NCBI RefSeq assembly: GCF_014196305.1
Contig: NZ_JACIDJ010000009.1
Span: 23,687 to 87,686, forward strand
Source of the DNA: Roseococcus suduntuyensis
GTDB taxonomy: Bacteria > Pseudomonadota > Alphaproteobacteria > Acetobacterales > Acetobacteraceae
Direction of reading: 5' to 3'
DNA length: 64,000 nucleotides
Shown here in pieces: positions 36,608-46,175 of this stretch. Position 1 is the stretch's first letter. Each line of letters starts with the position of its first letter. The notes under the pieces were generated by a model. The model was given only the letters and a program-made list of their open reading frames with translations, did no database searches and had not been told where the DNA came from. The position numbers and the translations under genes are program-made.

Positions 36608-36648
36608 CCCGCCTGCCCGATACTGAAGTGACCTTCCAGGGGGACCCC

Positions 36649-38001
36649 ATGCCGCGCCACGAATTCCCGACCATAGACCTCGCCGCCATCGGGCTGGAGA
36701 CGGGCCAGGTGACCTCCGCCTCCCTGGTGGAGGAGGCGCTGGTGCGCGCCCAGGCCGGCGAAGGGCCGCGCGTCTTCACCACCCTGCATGTGAAGGCGGC
36801 GCGGGACGCGGCGCTCGCCATGGACGCGCTGCGCAAATCCGGCCGCGCCCCCAGCCGCCATGCCGGCATTCCCATCACCATCAAGGACCTCTTCGACGAG
36901 GCGGGCGTCACCACCATGGCGGGTTCCGTGGCGCGCGAGGGTGCGGCCCCCGCCGCGACCCACGCCCCCGTGGTGCAACGCCTGCTGCGCCAGGGCTTCA
37001 TCGTGCTGGGTCGCACCAACATGACGGAGTTCGCCTTCTCCGGCCTCGGCGTGAACCCCCATTACGGCACGCCCCTCTCGCCCTGGGACCGGCAGACGGG
37101 GCGGTTGCCGGGCGGTTCCTCCTCCGGCGCCGCCGTGGCCGCGGCGGATGGCATGGGCTTCGGGGGGCTCGGCACCGACACCGGCGGCTCCTGCCGGATT
37201 CCCGCCGCGCTGTGCGGCGTGGTGGGGTTCAAGCCCACCGCGCGGCGCGTGCCCATCGAGGGCGTGCTGCCGCTCTCGCCCTCGCTCGATTCGGTGGGGC
37301 CGCTGGCACGTTCCGTCGGCTGCTGCGCGACGCTGGACGCCTTCCTGGCCGGGGAGGAAAACGCGGCCCCCCTGCCGGAGATGAGCCTGTCCGGCCTGCG
37401 CCTCGCCATCCTCACCAACGTGGTCGAGGACGACATGGTGGGCGAGGTCGCGCGGCCCTATGCCCGCGCCCTGGCGCGCCTGGAAGCGGCTGGCGCGAAG
37501 CTGACCGACCTGAGGCTGCCCGAACTCGACCGCATCCCCGCCATGAACGCCAAGGGCGGGCTGACCGCCAGCGAGGCCTTCCACTGGCACCGCGACCTCA
37601 TCATCCGTGCCGGCACGCGCTACGATCCGCGCATCCTGAAACGCATCAGCCGCGGCGAGCGCATGTTGGCGGCCGACTACCTCGACGTGCTGCGCGAACG
37701 CGCCGCCATCATCGCCGAAGCCGCCGCCCACACCGCGCCCTTCGACGCCGTGCTCTGCCCCACCCTGCCCCTGCCGCCGCCCGCCCTGGCCGAGGTGGAG
37801 GACGAGGCCGAATACAACCGCATCAACCTGCTGTTGCTTCGCAACACCGCCATCGCCAACATCCTGGACCGCTGCGCCATCAGCCTGCCCTGCCACACCC
37901 CGGGAGAAGCGCCCGTCGGCCTGATGCTGATGGGCGAGGCCATGCAGGACAAACGCCTGCTCGCCATCGCGCAGGCGGTGGAGCGGGCGCTGGAGGGGTA
38001 G
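36649..38001 (+). CDS. Amidase-signature family amidohydrolase
   Basis: A 450-residue amidase with the Ser-cisSer-Lys triad: Lys79 in PITIKDLFD, the cis-Ser at about residue 158 in GRLPGGSSSGAAVA, and nucleophile Ser181 in LGTDTGGSCRIPAALCG. This is related to GatA and other amidases; the gap-rich C-terminus and the absence of gatB/gatC nearby favour a catabolic or nonspecific amidase. The start MPRHEFPT was chosen because upstream in-frame sequence is the shadow of the previous gene. The TAG stop is the first three bases of the nested inverted-repeat region. Confidence 0.9.
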   Translation: MPRHEFPTIDLAAIGLETGQVTSASLVEEALVRAQAGEGPRVFTTLHVKAARDAALAMDALRKSGRAPSRHAGIPITIKDLFDEAGVTTMAGSVAREGAAPAATHAPVVQRLLRQGFIVLGRTNMTEFAFSGLGVNPHYGTPLSPWDRQTGRLPGGSSSGAAVAAADGMGFGGLGTDTGGSCRIPAALCGVVGFKPTARRVPIEGVLPLSPSLDSVGPLARSVGCCATLDAFLAGEENAAPLPEMSLSGLRLAILTNVVEDDMVGEVARPYARALARLEAAGAKLTDLRLPELDRIPAMNAKGGLTASEAFHWHRDLIIRAGTRYDPRILKRISRGERMLAADYLDVLRERAAIIAEAAAHTAPFDAVLCPTLPLPPPALAEVEDEAEYNRINLLLLRNTAIANILDRCAISLPCHTPGEAPVGLMLMGEAMQDKRLLAIAQAVERALEG

Positions 38002-38281
38002 CGCCGAAGGGCGCGGGGCGGGGCAGGTGGCGCCGCTGGCAGGGGCTGCCGCCCCCGCCAGACCACCCCCGCCAGGGGCCATGGGCCCCTGACCCCATGT
38101 GTGATGGCCATTTGTGGGGAGGGGCATCAAGGGCGCATCCGTGATGAAGGGCACGCCAAGCCCCTCCCCACAAATGGCCATGAGACGGGTTCCGAGGGCC
38201 AGGGCCCTCGGCGGGATGGGTCTGGGAAGGGCAGCGCCCTTCCCAGGGAGTGACCTGCCCCGGCCGCGCCTTTCGGCGCTA
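37999..38281. repeat. Nested inverted-repeat array between amidase and argF
   Basis: The outer arms (37999-38028 and 38253-38281) are imperfect inverted copies, each beginning at a TAG stop codon followed by CGCCGAA. Inside are five hairpins: GGGGC/GCCCC (38042-38055), CAGGGGC/GCCCCTG (38073-38091), a perfect 22-bp stem with a 34-base loop (38104-38125 with 38160-38181), CCGAGGGCC/GGCCCTCGG (38192-38211) and CTGGGAAGGGC/GCCCTTCCCAG (38222-38246). There is no open frame of note. It looks like an accumulation of palindromic intergenic repeats in a convergent gap. Confidence 0.88.
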
Positions 38282-39223
38282 CGCCAGCCCCAGCGCCCAG
38301 AGCAGCACGCCCTTCTGGGCGTGCAGGCGGTTTTCGGCTTCGTCGAAGACCACGCTCTGCGGCCCGTCCATCACCTCGTCGGTGATTTCCTCGCCGCGAT
38401 GGGCGGGCAGGCAGTGCATGACGATGGCGTCCGGCGCCGCGTGCTTCAGCAGGGCGCCGTTGAGCTGGTAGGGCGCCAGCATGTTGTGGCGCTGGCGGGC
38501 GCTGGTCTTGTCGTCGCTCATGGACACCCAGGTGTCGGTGACGACGCAGCGCGCCCCGGCAACGGCCTCCTGCGGCGAGGTGGTCAGTTCCACCCGCGCG
38601 CCCTCGGCCCGCGCCCAGGCGATGAGGTCGGCCTTGGGCGCCAGCTCGGGCGGCGTGGCGACGCGCAGGGTGAAGTCGAAGCGCGCCGCGGCCTGGATGA
38701 AGCTCTGCGCCACGTTGTTTCCATCGCCCGTCCAGGCCACCACCTGGCCCGCGATGGGGCCGCGATGTTCCTCGAAGGTCATCACATCGGCCATGAGCTG
38801 GCAGGGGTGGGAGACGTCGGTCAGCCCGTTGATGACGGGCACCGTCGCGAACTCCGCCAGTTCGCGCATCTTGGAGACACGGTCGGTGCGCAGGATGATG
38901 GCGTCCACATAGCGCGACAGCACGCGCGCAGTGTCGGCGGGCGTCTCGCCCCGGCCGAGCTGCGTGTCCTTGCTGGACAGCGTCACCACATCGCCGCCGA
39001 GCTGGCGGATGCCCACCTCGAAGCTGACGCGCGTGCGCGTGCTGGGCTTCTCGAAGATCATGGCGATGTGCTTGCCGGCCAGCGGCTTGTCCGTGATCTC
39101 GCCGCGCTTGGCGCGCTGGCCGAGGTCCAGCATGCGGCGCAGGCTGCCGCGGTCAATGTCCATCAGTTCGAGGAAGTGGCGCGGCGCGCCACCCCCCGTC
39201 ACTTCCTTCAACGCGGCACTCAC
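38279..39223 (-). CDS. argF: Ornithine carbamoyltransferase
   Basis: Converts ornithine and carbamoyl phosphate to citrulline in arginine synthesis. The 314-residue enzyme has the carbamoyl phosphate motif [29 protein letters not shown] with the HPxQ site, and the ornithine-side [12 protein letters not shown]. The GTG at the complement of 39221-39223 overlaps the argD stop by four bases (GTGA), indicating coupled translation; a later GTG would remove a few residues before APRHFLEL. Its TAG lies at the edge of the inverted-repeat array. Confidence 0.94.
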   Translation of the reverse strand: MSAALKEVTGGGAPRHFLELMDIDRGSLRRMLDLGQRAKRGEITDKPLAGKHIAMIFEKPSTRTRVSFEVGIRQLGGDVVTLSSKDTQLGRGETPADTARVLSRYVDAIILRTDRVSKMRELAEFATVPVINGLTDVSHPCQLMADVMTFEEHRGPIAGQVVAWTGDGNNVAQSFIQAAARFDFTLRVATPPELAPKADLIAWARAEGARVELTTSPQEAVAGARCVVTDTWVSMSDDKTSARQRHNMLAPYQLNGALLKHAAPDAIVMHCLPAHRGEEITDEVMDGPQSVVFDEAENRLHAQKGVLLWALGLA

Positions 39224-40422
39224 TTGGCGGCGGCCTTGGCCTGTGAGGGCGTGAGGCGCAGGCAGGCCCGGTCGAGCATGTCCAGCGCCTGGTCGGCCTC
39301 CGCCTCGGTGATGATCAGCGGGGGCGCCACGCGCAGCACGTTCATGCCGGCGGCCACCGTCAGCAGGCCCTCGGCCACGCAGGCGGACTGCATCTCGCCA
39401 TTGTTGACCTCGGGGCGCAGCTTCAGGCCGATCAGCAGGCCGGCGCCGCGCGCCTCCTCGACCACCAGCGGGTGCTTCTGGGCCAGGGCCACGAAGCCGC
39501 GCCAGAGGTGGCGCGCCACACGGTCCACCTTGTCCAGGAAGCCCGGCGCCAGCACCACGTCCAGGACGGCATTGCCGGCGGCGGCGGCCAGCGGGTTGCC
39601 GCCATAGGTGTGGCCATGGGTGCCGGGCTTGAGGTGCTTGGCCACATGTTCCTTGGCCAGCACGGCGCCCAGCGGGAAACCGCCGCCGATGCCCTTGGCC
39701 GCCGACATGATGTCGGGCTCGATGCCCGCCCATTCATGCGCCCAGAGCTTGCCCGAGCGGCCCATGCCGGTCTGCACTTCGTCGAGCGCCAGCAGCAGCC
39801 CGAATTCGTCGCAGACGGCGCGCAGGTCCTTGAGGAAGCGCAGGTCGGCCGGGCGGACGCCGCCCTCGCCCTGGATGGGCTCGATCAGCACGCCCGCCGT
39901 CTGCGGGCCGATCGCGTCGCGCACGGCGTTCATGTTGCCGAAGGGCACGTGGTCGAAGCCGTCCACCGGCGGGCCGAAGCCTTCCAGGTACTTCGCGTTG
40001 CCGGTGGCCGCGATCATGGCGAGCGTCCGGCCATGGAAGGCGCCCTCGAAGCAGATGAGGCGGTAGCGCTCCGGGTGGCCGTTCTCCGCGTGGTATTTCC
40101 GCACGGCCTTGACCATGCCTTCATTGGCCTCGGCGCCCGAATTGCAGAACAGCACGCTGTCGGCGAAGGAGGCCGCGACATGGCGCGCGGCGAGCTGCTC
40201 GGCCTGCGGCACGCGATACAGGTTCGAGACGTGCATCACCTTCGCGGCCTGCTCCGCGATCGCCTTCACGAGGTGCGGGTGACCATGGCCGATGCTGGAG
40301 GTGGCGATGCCGGAGCCGAAATCGAGGAATCGTCGGCCATCCGTCGTCCACACCCAGGCGCCTTCACCCCGCTCGAAGGCGAGGTCGGCACGGTTGTAGT
40401 TGGGCATCAGGGCGGGGATCAC
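39220..40422 (-). CDS. argD: Acetylornithine aminotransferase
   Basis: PLP-dependent class III transaminase that converts N-acetylglutamate semialdehyde to N-acetylornithine; it can also act in lysine synthesis. Visible are [42 protein letters not shown], and the PLP lysine in [15 protein letters not shown] place the start at the GTG complement of 40420-40422 (giving [14 protein letters not shown], 400 residues) because GAGGAG lies nine bases upstream and it matches the usual N-terminus. An ATG 25 codons upstream is possible, but that stretch looks like untranslated leader. It is operonic with argF. Confidence 0.92.
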   Translation of the reverse strand: MIPALMPNYNRADLAFERGEGAWVWTTDGRRFLDFGSGIATSSIGHGHPHLVKAIAEQAAKVMHVSNLYRVPQAEQLAARHVAASFADSVLFCNSGAEANEGMVKAVRKYHAENGHPERYRLICFEGAFHGRTLAMIAATGNAKYLEGFGPPVDGFDHVPFGNMNAVRDAIGPQTAGVLIEPIQGEGGVRPADLRFLKDLRAVCDEFGLLLALDEVQTGMGRSGKLWAHEWAGIEPDIMSAAKGIGGGFPLGAVLAKEHVAKHLKPGTHGHTYGGNPLAAAAGNAVLDVVLAPGFLDKVDRVARHLWRGFVALAQKHPLVVEEARGAGLLIGLKLRPEVNNGEMQSACVAEGLLTVAAGMNVLRVAPPLIITEAEADQALDMLDRACLRLTPSQAKAAAK

Positions 40423-40539
40423 GCGACGGCGCTCCTCTGGCGTTGCTCCGGAGGCGAAATGCTTCCGGAAACGGCCAGTTTGCGCCAAATCTTCCATAAG
40501 TCCAGCGCGGAAGCCTTGGGGCAGCCGCGCGGCGGGCGC

Positions 40540-41085
40540 TCAGCGGCCCGAACCGCCGCCCGCGCTGCCCGGGGTCTGCGGCGTCATGGAGCTGCCCGGC
40601 CCCACCCGGCCGATATTGCCGAAAAGGGTCTGCATGATGGTGCGTTCCGTGCCCGGGGTGGGCGTCTCGCGCGTCACGAAGGCCACGCGCGGCATCTCCC
40701 GGTCCTCGACCTGACGCACCTCGCGCACCGTGCCGGCGCCGTCGAAGGCGACCACGACCACGCGCTGGTCCCGCACCGCCAGCGCCCGGGCGGGCCGCAC
40801 CTGGCTGACGGAGCTGATGTAGTACCACTCGCCATCGGCGAAGGTGCCGGTCTGGCTGGGGCTGCCCAGCGCCGCCTGCACATCGGCGCGGGTGGAGACG
40901 CCCGGCGTCACCTGGCGCAGCTGGTCGGCCGTCACGGCATGGCCGCGGTTGATGGCCGGCGTCGTGAAGACGTCGCGCGGGCGCTCGGGCAGCGGGGGCA
41001 GGTAGCCGCACCCCGTCAGCAGCAGCCCGGCGGCGAGGCCGGCCAGGGTCGGGCGGATATTGACCAGTCGGAGGGGGCGGACCAT
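40540..41085 (-). CDS. bamE: Outer membrane assembly lipoprotein BamE (SmpA/OmlA)
   Basis: A 181-residue lipoprotein with lipobox LLTGC (cysteine 26) and a BamE domain at about residues 50-120: QVTPGVSTRADVQAALGSPS followed by WYYISSVSQ. It belongs to the BAM machinery that inserts beta-barrel proteins into the outer membrane. The C-terminal tail (about 40 residues, Gly/Ser/Pro-rich) is longer than in E. coli. It is a single gene between argD and a Bug receptor. Confidence 0.88.
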   Translation of the reverse strand: MVRPLRLVNIRPTLAGLAAGLLLTGCGYLPPLPERPRDVFTTPAINRGHAVTADQLRQVTPGVSTRADVQAALGSPSQTGTFADGEWYYISSVSQVRPARALAVRDQRVVVVAFDGAGTVREVRQVEDREMPRVAFVTRETPTPGTERTIMQTLFGNIGRVGPGSSMTPQTPGSAGGGSGR

Positions 41086-41145
41086 GGCCCCACCTCTACC
41101 GACAGCTTGCCGCCGCGGTCAATGCGCGGCGGCCTTGCAAGGGCG

Positions 41146-42126
41146 TCACTCGGGTCGCACCCCCGCCGCGCGCAGGATGGAGGAGTAGCGCCCGGTCTCC
41201 GCGCGGACGAACTCCATGACGCGGGCCGATTCCGTGAAGCCCGGCCGGGGTTCCTCGCCGAAGCCCAGCAGCCTTTCGGTATGGACCCGCAGCCCCGCGT
41301 GGAAGGCCTGGCTGAGCGAAGCGAGGATGGGGGCGGGTGTGTTGGCCGGGGCGAAGGCCGCGCGCCAGTTCTCGAAGAAGAAGCCTGGCAGGCCGGCCTC
41401 GGCGGCGGTCGGCACATCGGGCATCAGCCGGTTGCGGTTGGCCACCGTCAGCACCAGCGGGCGCATGGTGCCGGCGCGCATCTGTTCGAGGCTGGCCGCG
41501 ATGCTGAGGATGGTCATGTGCGCCTCGCCGGAGACCACCGCGGCCGCGGCCGGGGCGCCGCCGCGATAATGCACCATCTCGAAGGAGACATCGGCCGCGG
41601 TGCGGAAGATCTCGGCCGCGATGTGCACGGGCCCGCCCAACCCCGAGGTGGCGAGGTTGTAGCGCCCGGGATTGGCCTTCAGCAGGGCCACGATCTGTTC
41701 CAGGTTGCGGGCCGGGACGCTCGGATGGACCGACAGGGCCAGCGGCGCGAAGACCAGCACGCCGATCCCGGTGAAGTCGGTCACGGGGTGGAAGGGCAGG
41801 CGCGCCACCAGCGCCGGCGCCACGGCATGCGCGCTGTCATGCACCAGGACCATGTGGCCGTCCGGCGGCGCCTTGGCCACGAGGTCGGCGCCGATGGCGC
41901 CCCCCGCCCCCGACCGGTTCTCCACCGCCATGGGCTGGCCGAGGGCCGCCGAGACGGGGTCCGCCAGCAGCCGGGCCAGAATGTCGGTGGGGCCGCCGGC
42001 CGCGAAGGGCACGATGCAGCGGATGGGCCGGCTGGGTCGCCATCCCGCTCCCGCCTGGGCGCGGACGAGGGCGGGGGCGAAGAGGGAAGCGGACGCGGCA
42101 AGCACCGCGTGGCGGCGTGTGACCAT
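41146..42126 (-). CDS. Bug-family (TctC-like) periplasmic solute receptor
   Basis: A second orphan TTT-type receptor in the window, 326 residues. The signal sequence RRHAVLAASASLFAPALVRAQ precedes RPIRCIVPFAAGGPTDILARLLA, VENRSGAGGAIGADLVAKA, MVHYRGGAPAAAAVVSGE and VPTAAEAGLPGFF, all standard for the family. The ATG at the complement of 42124-42126 has GGGAGAA nine bases upstream; a start nine codons earlier is less likely. No transporter membrane genes adjoin. The ligand is unknown. Confidence 0.88.
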   Translation of the reverse strand: MVTRRHAVLAASASLFAPALVRAQAGAGWRPSRPIRCIVPFAAGGPTDILARLLADPVSAALGQPMAVENRSGAGGAIGADLVAKAPPDGHMVLVHDSAHAVAPALVARLPFHPVTDFTGIGVLVFAPLALSVHPSVPARNLEQIVALLKANPGRYNLATSGLGGPVHIAAEIFRTAADVSFEMVHYRGGAPAAAAVVSGEAHMTILSIAASLEQMRAGTMRPLVLTVANRNRLMPDVPTAAEAGLPGFFFENWRAAFAPANTPAPILASLSQAFHAGLRVHTERLLGFGEEPRPGFTESARVMEFVRAETGRYSSILRAAGVRPE

Positions 42127-42336
42127 GGTGGCGTTCTCCCTGGGTGCGGGCACTCTTGGTTGGTGCGCCGTCCCTGCCGCGATACCAGAAGCCGCGCCGC
42201 CACTGCCAGGGAATGTTGTGGCCGGGCTGTGCCGCGCGGCCGGCGCGGGCTATTGCCACGCGCCCCACCCGCGACAATCTCTCCCCACGACCTTTGGCGC
42301 AGCCCGCGCCCGCCTGACCCGAGGATGCCCCGACCC

Positions 42337-42867
42337 ATGGCCCTGTTCGGCCTGCTCCGCCGCCGCCCCTATGAACGCATGGGATTCGAGCTGTATGGCG
42401 CCGCCGTCGCCGCGGCCCGCGCCCCTGAATACTACGCGACGCTGGGCGTGCCCGACACGACCGCGGGCCGCTTCGAACTGATCAGCCTGCATGTGGCGGT
42501 CCTGATCCGCCGGCTGCGCCGCTTCGCGGACAAGCCCGCGCAGGAACTCGCGCAATCGGTCTTCGACGCGATGTTCTCCGACATGGATGTGACCATCCGC
42601 GAGATGGGCGTGGGCGATCTCGGCGTGGGCAAGCGGGTGAAATTCCTGTGGGAGGGCTTCCACGGCCGCGCCCAGGTCTATGCCACGGCGCTCGACGCCG
42701 AGGACATGGCGGGGCTTGAGGCGGCCATCGCGCGCAATGTCTGGGCCGGCCAGCCGCCGCCCGAGGGTTCGGCGGCGGCACTCGCCGCCCGCGCCCAGGC
42801 CATGGCCGCGACGCTGGAAGGCCAGGGCTTCGAGGGCTTCGCCGCCGGCCAGGCGCGCTTCGCATGA
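42337..42867 (+). CDS. Ubiquinol-cytochrome c reductase assembly chaperone (CBP3-like)
   Basis: A 176-residue protein of the Ubiq_cyt_C_chap family, related to mitochondrial Cbp3 that assists cytochrome b assembly in complex III. Cues are the basic N-terminus FGLLRRRP, YATLGVPDTTAGRFELISLHV, AQELAQSVFDAMFSDMDVTIREMG, and VGDLGVGKRVKFLWEGFHGRAQVY (the last two read in two parts). I chose MALFGLL; MPRPM four codons earlier is possible. It overlaps the DUF177 gene by four bases. Confidence 0.87.
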   Translation: MALFGLLRRRPYERMGFELYGAAVAAARAPEYYATLGVPDTTAGRFELISLHVAVLIRRLRRFADKPAQELAQSVFDAMFSDMDVTIREMGVGDLGVGKRVKFLWEGFHGRAQVYATALDAEDMAGLEAAIARNVWAGQPPPEGSAAALAARAQAMAATLEGQGFEGFAAGQARFA

Positions 42868-43358
42868 CGCCGGAATTCCCCCACCCCCTGGTGCTGGCCC
42901 ATGTGCCGGCGGGCGGGCAGCGCCTGCGCCTCGTGGCCGATGCCGCTCAATGCGCGGCGCTGGCCCGTCGCATGGGCATCCTGGCCGTGCATGCCCTGGT
43001 GGCCGAGCTGGACCTCCGCCCGGCGGAGGAGGGCCGCATCGCCGTCCGTGGCCGCCTCTCCGCCGAGGTGGAGCAGGAATGCGTGGTCAGTCTGGAGCCC
43101 GTGCGCCAGAACATCGCGGAGGATATCGCCTGGCGCCTGCTGCCTGACGGGATGGAGCCGACCGACGGCGATGACGACCCCGACGACATCGAAAGCGCCG
43201 GCGGGGTGGTGGACCTGGGCGAGGCGGTGGCGCAGCAGCTCTCGCTCGCGCTGGACCCCTATCCCCGCGCGCCCAATGCCCAGCGCCCCGACGACCCTGG
43301 GGCCGGTGGCGCGCATGGCCCCTTCGCGATGCTGGCAAGGCTGAAACGTCCGGGGTAG
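42864..43358 (+). CDS. DUF177 (YceD-like) protein
   Basis: A 164-residue acidic protein of the DUF177 family, usually found just upstream of rpmF as here and sometimes linked to 23S rRNA or ribosome maturation. Recognisable elements are the central strand region [20 protein letters not shown] followed by [14 protein letters not shown], and the acidic patch [10 protein letters not shown] near residue 105, before [23 protein letters not shown]. Its ATG overlaps the upstream chaperone stop (ATGA). It begins the conserved block DUF177-rpmF-plsX-fabH-ihfA-merR. Confidence 0.86.
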   Translation: MTPEFPHPLVLAHVPAGGQRLRLVADAAQCAALARRMGILAVHALVAELDLRPAEEGRIAVRGRLSAEVEQECVVSLEPVRQNIAEDIAWRLLPDGMEPTDGDDDPDDIESAGGVVDLGEAVAQQLSLALDPYPRAPNAQRPDDPGAGGAHGPFAMLARLKRPG

Positions 43359-43479
43359 GTTGCGCGCGAGGCACGGCAGGTGCTATTCGCCCCGGCTCAT
43401 GTCCGCTGCACCCGCAGTGGCGAACCCGCTTGGGCCTTCCTCCGCCCCGGTATCCTTATGCATTGGAAAGGCTGGCTCG

Positions 43480-43683
43480 ATGGCCGTCCCTAAGAAGAAG
43501 GTGTCTCCCTCTCGCCGTGGCATGCGGCGCAGCCACCACGCCGTGGCGAAGGAGGCGCATGTGGAATGCTCGAACTGCGGCGAAGTGAAGCGGCCCCACC
43601 ATGTGTGCCCTTCCTGCGGCCATTATGACGGGCGCGAGGTCGTCGCGGCCGGCGATGGGTCCAAGTCCGTCGTCAACATCTGA
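43480..43683 (+). CDS. rpmF: 50S ribosomal protein L32
   Basis: A 67-residue L32 protein with the conserved start [20 protein letters not shown] and a zinc-ribbon pair CSNC and CPSC (about residues 30-46), so it is the zinc-binding form. It lies 121 bases after DUF177, long enough for its own promoter, and 26 bases before plsX. This matches the conserved linkage of L32 with fatty-acid/phospholipid genes. Confidence 0.96.
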   Translation: MAVPKKKVSPSRRGMRRSHHAVAKEAHVECSNCGEVKRPHHVCPSCGHYDGREVVAAGDGSKSVVNI

Positions 43684-43709
43684 GGCCGGCGGCGCGGGAC
43701 CCATCTGCG

Positions 43710-44783
43710 GTGAATGTGGCCACACCCGCTGAGGGGAGCCTCCGGCGTTTCTCCCTCGCCATTGACGCGATGGGTGGGGACCACGCCCCGCAATCCGTCC
43801 TGGACGGGCTGGAGCTGGCCGCGGAACGCCATCCGCAGGCCCGCTTCCTGCTGGTGGGCGATGAGGCGAAGCTGACGCCGCTGCTGGCCACGCGGCCGGG
43901 GGCGGCGAAGCTTTGCGCCATCCGCCACGCGCCGGACGCCATTCCGGGCGACATGAAGCCGACCCAGGCGCTGCGCCAGGGCCGGAACTCCTCCATGCGG
44001 CTGGCCATTGACGCCGTCGCGGCCGGTGAGGCCGCGGGCGTCGTCTCCGCCGGCAACACCGGCGCGCTGATGGCGCTGGCCAAGATCGTCATCAAGACCA
44101 TGCCCGAGATCGGGCGGCCGGCGCTGGCGGCCATCGCGCCATCCTCGCGTGGCGACGTGGTCATGCTCGACCTCGGCGCCAATGTGCAATGCGATGCGCG
44201 CAACCTGGTCGAATTCGCCATCATGGGCGACGCCTTCGCCCGCGCGGTGCTGGGCCTGCCCGCCCCCTCGATCGGCCTGATGAATGTGGGCAGCGAGGAG
44301 CTGAAGGGCGACGAGCGCGTGCGCCAGGCGGCCGATGTGCTGCGCGGCGGCTCCACGGGCCTGAACTTCCACGGCTTCATCGAGGGCCATGACATCGCCG
44401 CCGGCACGGTGGATGTGGTGGTGATGGACGGCTTCACCGGCAATGTCGCGCTCAAGACCGGCGAGGGCGCGCTGAAGCTGATGGGCGGGCTGCTGAAGCA
44501 GGTCTTCACCTCCTCCATCCCAGCGCGCCTGGGCTACCTGCTGGCCCGGCCCGCGCTGGAACGCCTGCGCGAATGGATGGACCCGCGTCGCTACAACGGC
44601 GCCATCCTGCTGGGCCTCAACGGCGTCGTGGTGAAGTCCCATGGCGGCACGGATGCCAAGGGTTTCGCCCATGCCGTGGACGTCGCCATGGACATGGTGA
44701 CGCATGGCTTCACCCAGCAGATCCGCGAGAGCCTTTCGCGCCTCGCCCCTGAGACACCCCCCCTCGTCGCCCGGCAGGACTGA
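43710..44783 (+). CDS. plsX: Phosphate acyltransferase PlsX
   Basis: Peripheral membrane enzyme that converts acyl-ACP to acyl-phosphate for phospholipid synthesis with PlsY. The 357 residues carry AIDAMGGDHAPQSVLDG at the N-terminus, GVVSAGNTGALMALA, MLDLGANVQCDARNLVEFA, and VVVMDGFTGNVALKTGEGA. The start is GTG (43710-43712), soon after rpmF. It is followed 9 bases later by fabH, so fatty-acid initiation and phospholipid entry are co-expressed. Confidence 0.95.
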   Translation: MNVATPAEGSLRRFSLAIDAMGGDHAPQSVLDGLELAAERHPQARFLLVGDEAKLTPLLATRPGAAKLCAIRHAPDAIPGDMKPTQALRQGRNSSMRLAIDAVAAGEAAGVVSAGNTGALMALAKIVIKTMPEIGRPALAAIAPSSRGDVVMLDLGANVQCDARNLVEFAIMGDAFARAVLGLPAPSIGLMNVGSEELKGDERVRQAADVLRGGSTGLNFHGFIEGHDIAAGTVDVVVMDGFTGNVALKTGEGALKLMGGLLKQVFTSSIPARLGYLLARPALERLREWMDPRRYNGAILLGLNGVVVKSHGGTDAKGFAHAVDVAMDMVTHGFTQQIRESLSRLAPETPPLVARQD

Positions 44784-44792
44784 TACGCCAAC

Positions 44793-45746
44793 ATGCCCCT
44801 TCGTTCCGTGATCCTGGGGTGCGGCGGCTGCCTGCCCGCGCAAGTGCTGGACAATGCGGCCCTGGCCGCGCGCCACGGCCTCGACACCAGCGATGAATGG
44901 ATTCGCGAGCGCAGCGGCATCACCCGCCGCCACATCGCGGGGCCGGGTGAGACCTGCACCAGCCTCGGCGCCGAGGCGGCGCGGCGGGCACTGGCCCAGG
45001 CCGGCGCCACCGCGGCCGAGGTGGACATGATCGTGGTGGCCACAGCCACCCCCGACAACGCCTTCCCCTCCACCGCCGCGCATATCCAGCGCGAGCTGGG
45101 CATGGAGGGCGGCTTCGCCTTCGACGTCTCGGCCGCCTGCACCGGCTTCATCTACGCGCTCTCCATCGCCGATGCGATGCTGCGCGCGGGCCAGGCGCGC
45201 ACCGCGCTGGTCATCGGCGCCGAGGTCTATTCGCGCATCATGGACTGGACGGACCGCGGCACCTGCGTGCTGTTCGGCGATGGCGCGGGCGCGGTGTTCC
45301 TCCGTGCCGAAGACCGCGCGGACGAACGCGGCATCCTCTCCACCCACCTGCACGCCGATGGGCGGCACGCCGACATCCTCTATGTGGAAGGCACCGGCGG
45401 GCCGCTGCGGATGGCGGGGCGCGAGGTGTTCAAGCACGCCGTCACCAAGCTCGCCGCCGTGGTGGAGGAGGCGCTGGCCGCCAATGGCCTGACCCGCGCC
45501 GAGGTGGATTGGCTGGTGCCGCACCAGGCCAATATCCGCATCATCGAGGCGATGGGCCGCAAGCTCGGCCTGCCGCCGGAGCGCGTGGTGGTGACCGTTG
45601 ACCGCCACGCCAACACCTCCGCCGCCTCGGTGCCGCTGGCGCTGGCCGAGGCCGTGGAGGAGGGTCGCATCCGCCCCGGCGACATGGTGCTGCTGGAAGC
45701 CATCGGCGGCGGGCTGACCTGGGGCGCGGCGCTGGTCCGCTTCTGA
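44793..45746 (+). CDS. fabH: 3-oxoacyl-ACP synthase III
   Basis: Initiates fatty-acid synthesis by condensing acetyl-CoA with malonyl-ACP. The 317-residue enzyme has the catalytic cysteine 116 in DVSAACTGFIYAL, the histidine in WLVPHQANIRI and the asparagine in DRHANTSAAS, plus the family start GCGGCLPAQVLDN and DEWIRERSGI. It is co-directional with plsX. The 114 bases after it contain the ihfA promoter region. Confidence 0.96.
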   Translation: MPLRSVILGCGGCLPAQVLDNAALAARHGLDTSDEWIRERSGITRRHIAGPGETCTSLGAEAARRALAQAGATAAEVDMIVVATATPDNAFPSTAAHIQRELGMEGGFAFDVSAACTGFIYALSIADAMLRAGQARTALVIGAEVYSRIMDWTDRGTCVLFGDGAGAVFLRAEDRADERGILSTHLHADGRHADILYVEGTGGPLRMAGREVFKHAVTKLAAVVEEALAANGLTRAEVDWLVPHQANIRIIEAMGRKLGLPPERVVVTVDRHANTSAASVPLALAEAVEEGRIRPGDMVLLEAIGGGLTWGAALVRF

Positions 45747-45800
45747 CGCCCTTGCGTAAATTTGCGGGGCGTGACCAACGCTGCGTTATTGCGAAACGGA

Positions 45801-45829
45801 TTGACGCGCCCGCCCAGTCCTGGCTTTGT
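45801..45829 (+). promoter_or_regulatory. Possible sigma-70 promoter of ihfA
   Basis: TTGACG at 45801-45806 is followed, after 17 bases, by CTTTGT (45824-45829), 31 bases before the ihfA ATG. The -35 box is good and the -10 box weak. The call rests on this single pattern. Confidence 0.3.
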
Positions 45830-45860
45830 TTCAAGGACAGGCACTTGTGGGTGGGGCACC

Positions 45861-46175
45861 ATGGAAACCTTGACGCGGGCCGGGCTGGCGGAAGCCATCT
45901 ATGCCGAGGTGGGTCTGTCGCGGCATGAATCCGCCGACCTGCTGGAAGCTGTGCTGGAGCGCATTTCCGGCACGCTGGAGGCGGGCGAGACGGTGAAGAT
46001 CTCGGGCTTCGGCACCTTCCTGCTGCGCGAGAAGGGCCAGCGCATCGGCCGCAACCCCAAGACCGGGGTGGAGGTGCCCATCCTGCCCCGCCGCGTGCTG
46101 ACCTTCCGGCCAAGCCAGGTGCTCAAGGCGCGCATCAACGGTACGCCCATCCCGCGCGAGACCGCCCGAACATGA
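45861..46175 (+). CDS. ihfA: Integration host factor alpha subunit
   Basis: A 104-residue DNA-bending protein of the HU/IHF family, half of the IHF heterodimer. Core motifs are [38 protein letters not shown], and the beta-arm [23 protein letters not shown] with Asn-Pro-Lys. The assignment to IhfA over HU rests on these motifs and on the conserved neighbour merR. The stop overlaps the merR ATG by four bases. Confidence 0.94.
   Translation: METLTRAGLAEAIYAEVGLSRHESADLLEAVLERISGTLEAGETVKISGFGTFLLREKGQRIGRNPKTGVEVPILPRRVLTFRPSQVLKARINGTPIPRETART

Noticed and set aside
40423-40497. 25-codon N-terminal extension of argD from an upstream ATG
   Set aside because: The stretch lacks the local codon bias and conserved residues, and a better ribosome-binding site precedes the GTG at 40422.
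39472-42867. 1131-residue plus-strand frame running across argD, bamE and a Bug receptor
   Set aside because: Only its last 176 residues (from 42337) are a real protein, the bc1 assembly chaperone. The rest is antisense to genes with clear motifs.
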